Origin: Fasciolopsis buskii
Lineage: Eukaryota; Platyhelminthes; Trematoda; Plagiorchiida; Fasciolidae
Direction: 5' to 3'
Assembly (NCBI GenBank): GCA_008360955.1
Contig: LUCM01010080.1
Location: 93,330-157,329, forward strand
Length of the DNA stretch: 64,000 nt
Below are positions 1 through 13,397 of this stretch, piece after piece; the first letter of the stretch is position 1; the number at the start of each line of letters is the position of its first letter. The translations under genes were made by a program, and so were the position numbers. Below the pieces are notes generated by a model. That model saw nothing but the letters and a program-made list of their open reading frames with translations. It did not search any database and was not told where the DNA came from.

Positions 1-461
1 GCAAGGATTTATTTTGTGTGCTACTAAGACAGTGGTCATGTCGCTCCATACCATGACTATGGAAATAAGAAGTCTGGTGTACAGTCTCAAGCCGTCTTGA
101 GCACAAAATATGGTCTAACCCGAGAGCTAATGAGCAAACCTTTTGCCAACTTTGCACTGATGATATCGTCTTCGTTGAAGACGCAAGGTTGGTGGCTTGA
201 CAGTCAAGCTCTCCGTTAAGACCAGCAGAATGATGGTTATCAAAGTAAAGCTGTTGCATCAACAGCCGTCTAAATATTCTTTCCGCATTTGTGATAACTC
301 ATCTGTTTTTACCCCTTGGTTTAAGCATTGCCACGTAAAGTTTAATATTTAATTTCTTCTATGTATAAGTGAATAACTGAAGAGTTTTCATCACTTTAAT
401 TACACTGATAACGAGCTTCGACAAAATATCCCCCTCTTCAACGGCAGACTGAACAGATTAC
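1..461. other. Intron of the SH3 adaptor gene (incomplete)
   Basis: This stretch lies downstream of the donor at 461/460 (CAG followed by GTAATC on the minus strand). The second half of the third SH3 domain should lie in the next exon. I looked for the expected minus-strand continuation (a Gly-Asp start, a Trp, then Gly-x-Phe-Pro) and did not see it, so the gene continues beyond base 1. Confidence 0.6.
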
Positions 462-701
462 CTGAAGTGGCAAGTCATCTTTGGATTCAGGTGTAAAATC
501 GTATAGTGCTTGAGCTCGTGGCCTGTACTGCAACAGTGCATCTAGTTCTTCCGGGTCTAATATACGACGCACGAACGTGCTCGGCACTTGTCCGACCTGT
601 CCATACCAAGTGGCACAACGGAGCCACCTTTCCGGAATTGTATAATCATCTAAGTGCTCCGGCGGTGGAAGCGGATCTAGACATCGCAAAACCGATCCGG
701 C
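462..701 (-). CDS. SH3 adaptor gene, exon with end of SH3-2 and start of SH3-3
   Basis: This internal exon has 240 nt, 80 codons, and phase 0 at both ends. The acceptor has a strong pyrimidine tract (TTTTGGTTTTTCAG) and starts at Ala-Gly-Ser-Val; the donor is CAG/GTAATC. The first part finishes the second SH3 domain: AGSVLRCL, a long proline-containing loop, then RWLRC and GQVGQVPSTFV, which supply the binding-groove Trp and Pro. After a linker of about 20 residues (DPEELDALLQ...) a third SH3 domain opens with AQALYDFTPESKDDLPLQ, where ALYDF and the acidic RT loop are clear. SH3 domains bind PxxP peptides, so the product should be a cytoplasmic scaffold. SH3-2 ends in Phe where most domains have Tyr (STFV for xNYV). 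Only the identity of the ortholog is in doubt. Confidence 0.9.
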
Positions 702-2126
702 CTGAAAAACCAAAACAAAATAGGTAGGACAGATATCAGAAATGCATCAACATTGAGCTAAATCGTTTGTTTCAAGAGCAGTGAACTTCATCTAAGAGAA
801 TAGTGATTACCATTTGTTCCACTTCCAGCATTTCCTTTCTGGTCTAAATTTTTATGTATAATTATTGAATGTGAAATCGATGTGCTTGCAGCCAGCATTT
901 GGTGATCGTTGGGAGGGAATCACTTGATCATGGCTAAGACCTGAACTCCACTTGGTACTCAAAGCACCCAAGTCTTTCACAGCGCAGTGACCTAAGTCGC
1001 GAAGTTAAGAGATCAGAATTCGTTACTGATAAGTATTCCATAAGAATTCCAGCGGGTATTGCACAGCTTGTGTTTCAAACTGCTGAAAATTGTCGCATGC
1101 ATGCAAACGATCTTGCTTGGAATAATCAAGACAAACTTGACGTTTTTTCTTATGAACTATAAAATTCCATGTTCCGATCTTACAACTGATTCTTATCAGA
1201 ACCATTTACTTGTGTTATACGGTGTGACGACCAATCCGTCGGACCGCACAGTCATTATACTGGGTAGGAGTATTTTAGGCTGGCTATGATGGACAGATAA
1301 GTGATTTCCGGATGGAGGTTCATGCTCCTTCCACGGCCAGCCTTACTGATTTTAGATGACTATCCGCTATCTCCGGGCTCGATACGCAGCGTGACCGGCT
1401 GGAAAATCACGTATGTCGTCGTACTTCTCGTATCTCCTTGTCTCGATGGACCTTCGAATTTGTGGTAAGTCACCCTTGTCCTGTATTAATGCCGTAGGTA
1501 ATTATTAAATAGAAATAGTTTCTGTAAAGTTCCATGAATTCATCGTCAGCTGTTGTAACCACCCGGAACTGTGGCAGACAAACAGGGTTGTTTGAAGCGT
1601 GTAATTTAGATTTCTTCTACGAGCGCATATTATCTGCTAAGATAATGCCGTCAAATAAATACAAGTTTTTCGAATTTCTACTCGTCGTTTAATGACCTGG
1701 AACTGTTGAAAGAAGTCACAGTCCGGGAGGGAATAAAACCATACCTCTGCTGAACAAACAGGTATTAACCAAACTGACTCCAAAATACACTATCACACTA
1801 CCAGGGTCTACAGATCACAGGTGTACGTTGTCTCGAAGCCTGATTTTACTCTACTCGAGAAGTGGGCTACTGAAAGCAACATGTAGTCACCGAAAGCTGT
1901 TCGGAGGATACTGAAAACGGAAAATCGTGTGGGCTAGAAGCAAGTCCTGGTTGAGGTAAGTCTGGCCACCCCTGATGACAGCCTGTCAAGTTATGCACTG
2001 GCTCCGGAGATTTTTAAAAGTAACATTTAAACGACAACAGATGCACTGAACTTAGCAAGATATTATCGGAAACCAGGCCGTAAGAATGACAAATCTGATA
2101 TGTGGATGTGATTGGTTTGTACTTAC
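702..2126. other. Intron inside SH3-2
   Basis: This 1.4-kb intron runs from donor GTAAGT (2126-2121) to the acceptor at 702-703 on the minus strand. Short open frames here have no recognisable domain. I see nothing else in it. Confidence 0.7.
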
Positions 2127-3083
2127 GTGGACTGTGAGATCGCCACTTTCTGTTCCAAAGAAGTCATATGAAACATACAGCCACTGATCTGGGCGCTTAT
2201 GTTTACTCTTCAAGGATGAAAAGATGGCATCTTTGAAATTATCAGTCTGTTTTTTGTCGAGATTCGGAGTTGAACTTGGAGCTTTGAGACACGTTGAAGC
2301 GTCTGGAAGCTCCGGAACAGCATGATTCAAAGGAGTCCGGGAAGCAGAAACGGTCGGTGTTGAATATTCTGACGATAGTAGTTCTGTCATTTTCGTAATG
2401 CAAGTTCCCTGTCCTGGCTTAAGCTCTAAGAGAGCTTTAGTAGTTGCAAGAACATTAGATGTTCCGGTGGGGGGTTGCAGAATTTTATCTTCGTTGATGT
2501 TTTCGTTCCTCGAGGATGCGAAAGGTTTAAAACCGTTTTCCTTAGTTTGCAGCTCTCTGGAGCTTAGATTATGCTCATCATGGTTCCTTTCATCTTCCTT
2601 CACTAAAGTATCTTCTCTGCTTCTTAAAATTAAAGGATTCTGTTTATTTGATTGGTAATTTGTTGGCTTCTGAAAGACAGCAGGTTTATTAAAGGAGTTT
2701 GAACTGGTTCCTTTGAGCTGGGCCATATATCTGCTGTAATCACTTAAGCGGTGATTTTCGGGAGACGTTGCTTTACGCTCGAAGATGTCAGTAGAGGAAA
2801 CAGGTCCACCCGCCGGTCCGGACGAGCGAGCCAAAGCAACGGAGGGGTCACTCGACACATTTTCACTTTGAATTTGTCTCCGTGACAGATCGATTTCCGA
2901 CTTAGTGGAAATAACGACGCGCTCGCTGTTTTTGAACAGATTAGCTGAATATCGGTCGTTCGTCGCGGCGGATTCTGCCAGGGCCGGATCGGAAGATGTG
3001 GATGTTGGATACGCTTCAGTCGGAGCCAGCTTGCCTTTACAAAGAATGCGATTTTGTTCTCTCGCTATCATAGCCAGCGGTGT
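2127..3083 (-). CDS. SH3 adaptor gene, long linker exon with start of SH3-2
   Basis: This large internal exon has 957 nt, 319 codons, and phase 0 at both ends. The acceptor is TTTAAATCAG/ACA and the donor is CAC/GTAAGT. Nearly all of it encodes a low-complexity hydrophilic linker rich in Ser, Thr, Asn, Lys and Pro, without recognisable domain, transmembrane segment or signal peptide. It is expected to be disordered, a usual place for phosphorylation and short peptide motifs in scaffold proteins. The last 25 residues start the second SH3 domain: QWLYVSYDFFGTESGDLTVH, with the ALYDF-type strand changed to VSYDF and an acidic RT loop. The domain is completed by the next exon at 701. The reading frame is open throughout and joins both neighbours in phase. 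Confidence 0.9.
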
Positions 3084-4929
3084 CTGATTTAAACCGAAAT
3101 AAAAGCGCAAACAAAATTCAGCGATAAGACGGACAACGTCAAACTTTACTTACGAGAAAGAAAACGTGCATGCATACTGGAGCACTAAAGCTATCGGGTT
3201 AGGCATATTACACGAGCTGAAGAGGTGTGTGTCAGGCGCACTGGCCTCGTGGCCGAACTGAAATCTTTCTGCATAACCGCTCGAACATGTATACCACAGG
3301 TAGAAGAACTACATTGCCTTGTTCCGGACCAGAATGTGGTTATAATCTCAAATGCACAAGACTAGCTGCCTTAACTAACAAAACTGAGGGGAAGTCATAG
3401 CTTCGAATGACTGCAATTGAACGAACGACATTACAGAGACGAAATAAACCCGAATTCACCTCGAACAGACATAAATACCTCTAGTAATCCGTGTCAATAC
3501 ACGGTTTCGAGAAATGTATTAGGTCGACTTACAGGACACACTGAAGGATATCCATGAAATGGACAACTCAGCACTGCGCGCCAGCAACCAAAACTCTTAT
3601 CTTCACCAGTGGTGTGAATTTTATTACATTTTGGGGAATTCCCATATGTCCAACGCCAAGAATGGTGTTCAAAAACAGCAATTGTGTTATATTTCCATGG
3701 TAAAAGATAAGTTGGGCGTAAATTAATGCCTAAATATCGCTTCTAACTGTGAGAGTGGAAGACAACTGAACTTTTACAACAAAAGTTTGCGAATTTGAAA
3801 TCGCGTGTCCTCGTTCTGAAAATTGTTCCTATCTAGTCAACAATAAGCATTCGACCGGAAATAGCATGATAATGAAAAAGAACCAAATAAATATACATTG
3901 TGCAGATAAGATGTCAGTGGTTTTACTCGCTCGCCAACTATCGGCCATTTATCATAGGAGCTGGTTTTCATATTGTGACTTGCTAGTTTTCGTGCATGTA
4001 CCTTGTCACATTGTGATCGAATACGACGAATGGCAAATACCATTCTCTGTACAAATTTTACCTAAGGCTAGCTTTGTGTCGATGATCTAGCTACTTGGAT
4101 TTACACCAGCGTGACACTTGAAAACCACTACAAACGGTTAATCTGATCAAACTACAACTGTCCGCAAACGCAAGAGTGGTAGCGCTTAAAATATGAGAAT
4201 TTCATTTTTTCCGTCCTTCAGATCAACGTAGCAGGCGCGCGCACTTCCTGTTTGTCGATTATCGGTTCCCGTGACAACCGCACACACAGCTTATCAACCA
4301 GAGTCGGTTTCAGTTTTCTCGACCGTCATTCGGCTGCATCGACTATTGGGATGTGTAACTACTTATACAAATTTGCAAGCTACAGATTCCCTGCTCTATG
4401 CGGCTTAACTACGGCATGTCGTCATTACCAAGAAAAAATATCGTCAATATTTTACACCTGCACTTGCACTAAATATGTTATTAGGCCAAACAGAGTTTTC
4501 CTGAATGACGAAGTGGAAAATTTGTTTGCACGCGGCGCCTGTGTCTTTCAATAGATCTTCCGGGGGAAAAAAGTTAATGGAACTCATTCCGAGATTTCTT
4601 TGGTTTTATTAATGCAAGCGATGCAGGTAATCCGGAGCTGGTGCTTCGGTTTAAAATCTGTCACTTTCCTTTGGAGGCCTCACATGTGTTCAGCTAATAA
4701 TTAAATCCGATTTTTGATTCAGCCTACACCGCGCAAGTATCGATGAGCAAAAAATATAAATTCCGAGAAACGTAAAAGAGAACTTTTATCATAGGAATAA
4801 GTGGGTTTTACATAGTAATAATTTTAAAGTTGGCTTTGAAATATGCGATAGTCGAACTCAGACAAGTTACACGAAAACCAAATCTAAATTAGACTAGCAA
4901 ACGGCATGCTGATAAGAAAATTCACCTAC
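3084..4929. other. Intron of the SH3 adaptor gene
   Basis: This 1.85-kb intron separates two linker exons. The 100-codon plus-strand frame at 4252-4554 resembles no known protein and has no splice context that I can support. Nothing else was seen. Confidence 0.65.
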
Positions 4930-5304
4930 CGGTACCATATGGGCACTGGGTGGACGTGAACGTCTTGATGCGTAATCGACACCCGCGTAGTCCGGTAAGG
5001 AACTTGGCTGTTCCATCAGGATTGAAGGCGGCACACTACTCTTTGGCGAAATTGACGAGGGGTATATAGATCGGGCACCGGGAGGAATAGCTTTGGTGCG
5101 GCTTACGGTCACACCTTGTTGTTCGAGTTGTTGGGCCATTTGTGACACGGAAGTTTGCGACCGTGGTCTGATCGATGTGATCACGGAAGCGGTGGGTGAG
5201 GTTGGAATATGAATCGGATCATTTTTCTCACAAGCCAAATGATTCTCCGTTTCGTTCGGTGCCGACAATGCACACGGTGTGAACGTTAAGGGGATAGATC
5301 CATA
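4930..5304 (-). CDS. SH3 adaptor gene, Ser/Pro-rich linker exon
   Basis: This internal exon has 375 nt, 125 codons, and phase 0-0 with the chosen sites. The acceptor (CATAAACTCCCAG/TAT) follows a pyrimidine stretch. The donor is CCG/GTAGGT; GTGAAT four bases further is an alternative but would break the frame with the next exon. The encoded segment is rich in Ser, Pro, Ile and Thr (SPTASVITSIRPRSQTSV, IPPGARSIYPSSISPKSSVP, SRRSRPPSAHMVP). It contains several Pro-rich stretches that could be SH3 or WW ligands or phosphosites. No folded domain is visible. It lies between the end of SH3-1 and the long linker exon, so it is the first part of the spacer between SH3-1 and SH3-2. Confidence 0.85.
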
Positions 5305-8300
5305 CTGGGAGTTTATGGACACGGTTGCAAAAGGAATAAATTTTAGAACGTTCTCATGAGATCAGTGTGTGTCCATGGCTATCAAACAAAGTAAACCATG
5401 CTTTCCATCCCAAATGAATAAAATGTGATGGAAAAAGAGACATACAACTTTTATAGTCGATAACACTAGAAATTTGTCGATGTTAATACTGTTTAATCAC
5501 TGAAAAGTGATTTTAAATAATTCTTGTATAAGAAAATTGATAATTGGTTTTATTTAAAAAAGTAAAGTAACCGGAAAACATTATTAAATAATTTTTAAGT
5601 TATTTCAGTCGTTTGCTCAAAAGTTTCACACCGCACCCAATGATTGGGTTGATTCATCAACCAAATATTAGTTTTGTTTACTTCATCTTTTGATACAACC
5701 AAAATGCCCAGTTTGTATTGAGTTGTTTGTTTTGATTGACCTCTTACAGTGTATATTAGAAACAAGGTTGTTTCTGTCTGGAAAAGAGTGACTGATGCAT
5801 TCCTGTGGTTACCCGTATCAACGGCACGTGCGTGAACATGCTGTGAATAGTGACAGCGATGGAACATTTCAACCAGGTGATCATTCGATGACATTTTACA
5901 AACCATACTATGCAGAGTTAGCAAACAGGTCGTTTAGACCCAACAAAGCTCTTGCTGGCCAAGTAATCAAACATCACTGTTAGCATGCTAGAATTAAGCA
6001 ATTTTAGGCACATTCATCTTCGCACATACGTATGGCTTTTTATAGAACTGTCTGTGCATCGGTACACAAGGCCGAAATGTTTTGGTCACCCAATTGGTAT
6101 CTCGTAATAATCCTTCGACACGTCCGAAATTCAGCCTATCTGGAGTGTCCTTTAAGCAAGCGACTGCTAGCCACCTAGAGGCATTAGGTGATCATATTTG
6201 ATGTGCTCCGTCCATAGAATAATTTCTTTATACCCTTTATAACACTAAGCATTGATCAAAAATGACTTCACTGCACTGAGTTCCCTATTACTGCAGACAG
6301 AGATAATGCCATATGATTTCACAGTTGTACGCAAGTAGTTGGGGGGGGAAGCACTGAAGATTCTTTGATAAGTTTCAGCTAAGCCCTAGTCGACAAATGC
6401 AGGTTTGATATCCATGGTTCAATTATTGATGATTTGGATAGCGATACCACTATTCGGTCTAAATTCAATATGTGAGTTTATATCTGACAAGCAAAAAGTA
6501 GTTTATGGAATAAGAATTTTTCGATATGCTTTTAAACAACCGGCCACCACAAACGAGAAGGCGGATTTATGCGTTATATGAACTTGCTGATGTGCATTGC
6601 CAACGACGTTGTTTTCTGTCGTCTAAACTGAGCACCTATGCGGATAAGCCGGGGTCCGGCTTCTGTTAACCCTAGTCAAATTAATTTGATTCACTCGTGA
6701 ACTGCCCTAGTCAATTGCGAATCTTTGGACAGGTAAGCTTTAGCCAGCGGATTATCAGGTTTCGAGAACTGAATAAAATTGGGAGGTGGGAGTCCGAGAA
6801 ATAGTCCACGAAGCTGGGGTTTATTATCGCAAAGTTATCAAAATACTTGACAAGCTGATTTGCTGTAAAAGGCAATTAATCGGAATTGGAGTTAAAAAAA
6901 AGAGAACTGAGGTGGTCTTCACTCAGTTCCGGTGTAAAACAAGCGGATGCCTGATCGTATACAGTCACGCCATTGACTACTGGCATTAAAAATATATCCA
7001 AAGGCAGTTAGGAAATTGATCTAGAGATTTCCCGATAGAAAAAAAGAATAGAAAACAACGTGACATGGCAAGGACCAGATAACTGTTTCGATACGAGACT
7101 CACTTGCGTTTGTGATCGACGTAGACCGGACCCAAAGGTTGCCTGTGCAGCGGATGAAGTCACTCGAGGGAGGTCCGTTTGATCAGTATAGGGTTTCTAC
7201 AAGAGACGTTTATGCTCAATTAATGCATATCAGTCTTGGTAGGCTTTAGTGAAAAAGTTCATAACTAGAAACCGTTTTGAGGACAGATAAATGGTTTTTG
7301 TTATCAGGAAACTGATTCTTCTGCAGAAATTTAGGGCAAATGCAAACGGATAAAGCTGCAGGGCAAAACCCAGGTTAGTTACAATGCAACTGATACAGTT
7401 TCTTGCACCGCAGGATGTTATATACCATGCTGCCGTAGTAAGATTATTATTATTACTATATTAACAACGCTCTAATTATTTCGTTGATATAGAATAAATC
7501 ACGTTTATTGGAAGGTATCTGCTCCCATTTGAAGGTTATCGAATGCAAACTTTCCGATTTCAGCAAGATTCGGACCACGAGCCCGCAACTGTAGTCTGCA
7601 GTGACCAGTGAATGATGTGGACATGAGCGAATAATATGCTTCAGTTGACCGATATCATAACTCATGTGCATGTGTTTCAAGATTTCCGTTTGTCCGTGTG
7701 TCTCTGCATGTTTGTTCGCTAAATTTGATGGCATACTCAAGATTCCGTGGTGTATCTTTTATACTCATTGGAATTGTAATTAAAACTAGAAGTTGCCTGT
7801 GGGAATAAGTTGTCCTTAGCGTTTATCCTAATGAACGACGTAATATTCATGTCTAGTTAATTTTCGATATTCATTTGTAAAAATCTGGTTGACGAAGTTG
7901 TGTAGTGATTTTTGGACTCTCAGCAGTCAGTGGGACGATGATGTTCCGAAGTGGACGATTTGAAGGTCGCATGAACTCTCTTGTAACCAAACAAGGTACA
8001 AGATATTGACAGATTGTTACCTCGAGGTACCAAGGAATTCGAAATCAAATCCAGACAGTCGTTGTGAATCAAAGAAAACTACATCATGCTCTCAGCTTAC
8101 CCAGTGGTGGAAGTCATAGATGACAAAAGCCAATTAGAAATTTAGAGATTCAGAAAATCTAAACAGTCACTCATCGTTACTGTTGCCTCCAGGCTGGTTG
8201 TAGTAACAGTAAGGGGTAGTGGCGGCAACAAAAGCAGCAACCATAATGATAATGGTGGAGGTAGTAGTATTAATAATAACGGCAGTAGTAGTAGTAGTAG

Positions 8301-9549
8301 TAGTAGTAATAGCAGCAGCAGTAATAGTTGGGGCAGTAGTAGTCGTGGTAGTATGAGGTATATCGGTGTTAAACGCGTGTGTTAGGGTGTATAAGTAGTG
8401 CACAGGCTTTAATACCACATCTTCTCGAGCGATTTCCGATGAAGGAATACTAGTCCACTTACCGTTACATCGTACTTGCACCGAAGACTAGATACTCGAA
8501 CACGAGATGGTCGTCTCGGGAGAAAACTCAACTGGTCTGGCGGTGTTAGTTGTCCCTTTGTCTGCGGACAAAATTGTAAAGCATAACAACACACGTTGTA
8601 TGATCATTTCCTTCCGACTGGATGCAAGAGCAATTAGAGCTCGTGACTTCCGCTTAACACAGGCCGTTTCCATGGCCCATCTTTGCTAGTTTCACTAGTA
8701 ACCAGTTGGTCTGATTTTGCAGTGATCCACGCAAGTGCGTGGGCGGAAAAATATAGGGTCGTTTGGTGTGAGTGTTAAGTGCAGAAAATGCTGGCAAGCA
8801 TGTTGAAACTCGCTTCAACGATATTGTTTGCCTCATCAGTGACATTTTTAACCCTCGGACTTTCGGTGAGGTGATATGACTAGTCACGTCCAGCACGCCA
8901 TGGATTTTTTCGGAGGACCGAGTGCACTTTCATCATAGGGAATGTGAATTCTAAAACCACTGACAGTCAGAACTAGTTTATGTTAGTGTCACGCATACTC
9001 CGTTAGATAAAAATAAATTTTAGTGATTAATACGATAAAACAACCAGAAGACTGTAGAACTCAGACTACTGGCTATTGCTAAACGATGAAGTGATGCTTT
9101 CGTGTTCTGTTAGAGTAAAACCCGGGCGATTGCATTGGCTCATAATGAACTGCAACTATTTGATAGAGATGTCTGGGAATATTGCAATAAGCAACAACTC
9201 GACTAAAGTGGAATGCAGACGAACTGTCTGGAAAATAAATGACTCCTATCTGATTATGAAAGGGTTTCACTACAAATGGTCGCTTGTTACTGAATACGTT
9301 CGTCAGATTGCATTTCAGTTTATTTAACTCGTCGTATTTTAATCGTGTTAGATTCAGGAAACGGATTTCATTCGATAAAACAGCATCAACGGTTGATTTA
9401 TCTCTGGCATGCAGAATCTTCCACGGGAATTAGCCTGAAAGGCCCTGTGTTAAATGTTCCCACATGAGATATTGTCTATGGAATAGAATAGTTAAGACGA
9501 ATCAAACGTTCTAAAGCTAATGAGCTTATCTGTCGTAAGGCTGGTGTAC
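5305..9549. other. Intron of the SH3 adaptor gene
   Basis: This 4.2-kb intron contains the AGT-type microsatellite described separately and an 8-base G run near 6342-6349. Open frames of 60 to 110 codons occur on both strands but look like chance frames without domain similarity or splice signals. Confidence 0.65.
8214..8352. repeat. Interrupted AGT/AGC trinucleotide microsatellite
   Basis: The plus strand has runs of AGT, AAT and AGC triplets. The purest part lies at 8284-8309 and consists of consecutive AGT units, followed by AAT and AGC variants. On the minus strand it reads as poly-Thr/Ala in an open frame at 8167-8481, which is a by-product of the repeat and not a gene. Confidence 0.9.
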
Positions 9550-9804
9550 CTTCTCGTGTTCTTCAATTTCTGCGTTCGATACAGATATATTGGATTGAGT
9601 GATTGGGGTTTTTCGTTCTTCATTAGGATCTAAACTGGTGCGGATTTTTGGTTTCGGTTGCGAATCCAGATAGAGACCCGAGGAAAGCGGAATTTTCACT
9701 TCGACATGGTTCATCGGAAATATTCCAACCTGTCCGGTCCGCACGGAATGCCCTCGATACCAGGCTTCGTCGACAACATCTTCTAGCATAAGCAAATCGC
9801 CGGC
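9550..9804 (-). CDS. SH3 adaptor gene, exon completing SH3-1
   Basis: This internal exon has 255 nt, 85 codons, phase 0-0. The acceptor is TTCGTTCCTCAAG/GCC and the donor AAG/GTACAC. It begins AGDLLMLEDVVDEAWYRGHS and continues to VGIFPMNHVEVK, the second half of a textbook SH3 fold. It has the Gly-Asp after the RT loop, the Trp-Tyr at the start of the third strand and the Gly-Ile-Phe-Pro of the groove. The usual Tyr of the closing NYV is His here (MNHVEV). Joined to the exon ending at 14184 it gives an uninterrupted domain (GDLQFR then AGDLL). The remaining 45 or so residues are a hydrophilic linker (PKPKIRTSLDPNEERKTP). The donor is weak, but an in-frame stop follows 15 bases later and the phase fits the next exon. 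Confidence 0.92.
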
Positions 9805-10164
9805 CTTGAGGAACGAAGTAAACGATAAAGAATTAGCAATTTGCTCAATACCACCGCGGAAAAATTGATTTGGAACCATTGCAAAACCAAAGGATTTCCT
9901 TATTACCCGGCTCTGGAAGTAGCCTCAGATTGCTTTTACTAGCCACGATATGGATTAGATTAGTCAGTTCGTTGGTGAAAGTTAGCGTTGGTAACTAAAG
10001 CTTGCTAGTAGGCTCGACAAATCACACAAGGTGTGCTCTTTCTATCTTATGCCTTGACTAAAAATGTGACAATGTGCTATCTTGAATAAGAGGTAATAAA
10101 ACAACAAAAGACTACTATGCCATGCCCCAAATTACTTCGGAACTATGTCAAAAGTATTCTTAAA

Positions 10165-10169
10165 CATCA

Positions 10170-10217
<48 letters not shown>
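10165..10217. repeat. (ATT)n microsatellite
   Basis: A nearly pure ATT/TTA trinucleotide run of about 16 units is preceded by two CAT units. It is intronic. Confidence 0.95.
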
Positions 10218-10218
<1 letters not shown>

Positions 10219-13200
10219 GGTCTCGTTGGCACATTTGTGCGTGCGTACTGTAACGTGCACTGATTATCCCTGTGGCGGTTTACCGTCTGCTAGCACAGAT
10301 AGTCTTGAGAAGTCGTGTTGAAAGGTATATTCTTATCTGGTTCTGAATATTTTTGACAGAAATCCGAACGCTTTGACGTAATTCCGAAATGAAGCAGGAA
10401 ATAGTACAGAAGACTTCCGTTCTTAGAAGGTCATTCACATACAACTATTTTCAAATGGTTGGCTGACATATATCGACTTCTCTCATTGGTCCTGAGAACG
10501 GCGGAGGGCAGGTATTTGAATTTGACCACTCTAATGGACGTGACTGAAGTATTTGTTCAAGGCTAGTTCCGCTTGGTAATGGGCCTGTGAATCATGTGAA
10601 GAGCAGGGTCGACGTCTCACTTCAATAAGCAAAAACAACTCGGTTAATTGGAATGGTACTAAAAACTGTTCAAATAAAATGCGTTGTAGCGCTTACTTTG
10701 CATTACTCCAAAAGCACGACTCCGACTGTACCAAACATGCACAATGTTGAATTCAGCAAACAACATCCACTGTCAGATTAGATGTACTAAAAGTTGTTTT
10801 GCCTAAGTGTAATCCGTCCGCATACTTCCATTGATACTAACACTAGACTGATTCTGCCAAATGGTAGGTTCCTAGATTTCACTTTGGAGCAATGGTATCG
10901 TTTTCTGCAACGTCACATTTGATACTCTAAATACCCACTTCGAAGTTACCTGTTTTTTATTAATTGCTTCGCTGGATGTCGGAAAGAAATGTGGAGTTTT
11001 CATAAAGATTTTTTTAATTGTTCCCTTGCTTGAACTTAGAAGGCCCAAGGTAGAATTGTGTCATCGAAGTCAGTTTAATTGGGTGATATACATAAAGGCC
11101 AAAGAGTCTTGTTCGTTTTCACGCTTGCACTATATACCAGTGCAGTGAATCCACGGTTTGAGCAGAACATTCTACCGTTAAATTCTGGAGAAGTTTTGAA
11201 ACTAAAGCAACACCAACGCATTGCTTTCAGTTGTTGCTTTTGTGTCAAGTGTTATTATTGTTTGGAACTTTGAATACAAAAAAACAGTTCCTCTCGGAGC
11301 AAGCTTACCATTGCGGCAAAATTCCCCTATTTACTCGTTTCAAAAGTTGCAGTTCCATTCAGTCAAGTTCATCCACGCTACTTGATTAGTTCAGTTTCTT
11401 AGATTGGTGACTTGCCAATTTCTACTGTATCCACGAACCGCCAAAGATTTCGATCTTTCGGCCACCGCTGGTCAGCTTATTCTAAACTGTCAAAATACAT
11501 CAACACTTTGTTTTCGGAAGCGAATTATTTTTGATAGAAGGGGTTCTTATAAAACTATGGGAAATTGTTCACCTTTGACGAGACGGAAATTTCTGTGGTA
11601 TTCAAACTCATGTTGCCGATGATCAGTGAATGAGAATTTGCCAAAGCTAACTTTGGACTGTACAGTTCTGAATACCCGTTCACCTCCCATTGACCGGGGC
11701 CGGTCTGTGTTTGAAAATCTCTGGTCAAGCAAGATATGCTTGCGCATGGCATATATTTACTAGCTAATAATCAATTTGCTCTCCTGAGTGAAATGAGAAT
11801 TTGAATACAACGACACAAGCTTGGTGTCCAGCTGTGAAGACCAATCGACATGAAGGTACCGGCTACGCACATCTGTTGAAGTACCATAATCGCAAAACCA
11901 GTTGCGTTCTCCCGGGAATTTCTACTTGCACTTGTTATATGGCCAAACGTAAAGATGTTGTTGGCTACATGCAAGCCTCTTGTCTACTTATACGAAGAAA
12001 ATTCTCACGGCTCCTGACAGTTCAAATGCAAAAATACTATGGAATGAGGACCGTGGGTGAAAGTACCCTACGCAAAGAAGTAGGAAAAGGATTTCGCTCT
12101 TTGCACGCTGAAGACATGGAGTGATACACTGTTCTGTTGACCACCAATAGATTACGTTAAGCCTTCTATCATTTACTACATACTCATGATGTTACCCACC
12201 TTGTAAACTTAGCAACAAATGAGTTTGGGCCCAATTTTTTCAAATAAAAACAAACTATTTTTCGATGCAGCTGGTTTGTCAGACATACCGAACACGATCT
12301 ATGCTTGCATGTGTCAACATTCATGCCGAACAGACTTAAGAAAAATGACTAGATTCTATGTCCAATATCCATGCTTTCTACCTAGCTTGATAAAAAATAG
12401 TAATCAGCCTAGCATCAACTGAGCTCGAACCCTGGATAGGTGACAGTGAATTGAACTTCCCACCCATTTGACTGTCTGGACCGATTATCAACGGTCGCCT
12501 AAAACACCGATTGCCAAATGCCACTCCTCTATCCGTCAGCGGATCGTGCACAACTTTTCATTTGCGAAGTTTCAACGACAGTTCGATAATATTACTGTAA
12601 GCATATTACTACAATACGTGTGCATAAATTCGAACCACAGTGGTGTTTACTTTTCATTCGGTTTGGTAGTTTTGCAGACCAGTTCGGATACAGTTGTACG
12701 TTATTGTATTACCGTGGTGTAATTAAATTAGTTTCTTCGATCACGACCCATCCAATGCTGCAATTTTGTAAGTGGAGATGGCTGGTCAAATCTTCCATAT
12801 TCTAGTGGACTTGTTCACGTCAATCCCACGAAACTCCACAGTCCCGAAATCACTTCGAATCAAACCGTAGGGCTACTGCGACTTTAGAATAGTCCATTAA
12901 TGTCAGCCGTTTAATCACATTATGTCAAATAGAAAAAAATGTATCAGGGTTTGCTCATCGTGGCCGGCCCATTGCTTTCAGTTTAAATGACAAGTAGGCG
13001 ACAATCGAATTGTAAAACGCACATCAACATGGCGTTCTTGAACGTCGAACCCTATTTATTTTCAACACGAAGTTACCTTGGTAAGCCACCATTACAACGG
13101 AGAGAGCAGCATTTTGACATAGATCTTATGAAAATCGAACAAACAAGCAATTGTTTCTAATTTTTTGTTTGCCATCTTAATGGCACTCTTAATGTAATTA

Positions 13201-13348
13201 ACACAATGGTGAACCCAAGTATACGGCTTCTTTCAAATGCGTGCAAACTTGTACTCAAACATTTTGAAAAGCTACCGGTTAGGTCGATGAGTCCCGAGCG
13301 ATGGCCGAATTTCTCAGTCTAGCGTCATGAAAACAATGACTATTCTGA

Positions 13349-13352
<4 letters not shown>

Positions 13353-13392
<40 letters not shown>
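13353..13392. repeat. (TA)n microsatellite
   Basis: About 20 TA units form a pure run. It directly abuts a repeat fragment with a hammerhead-like motif, an arrangement typical of a retroelement end inserted beside a simple repeat. Confidence 0.95.

Positions 13393-13397
<5 letters not shown>

Noticed and set aside
8167..8481. Minus-strand Thr/Ala-rich open frame
   Set aside because: It is produced by the AGT-type microsatellite; there is no start context or splice support.
12419..12440. GGTTCGAGCTC on the minus strand, resembling a tRNA T-loop/B box
   Set aside because: There is no A box, anticodon stem or acceptor stem at the right distance, so it is not a tRNA gene.
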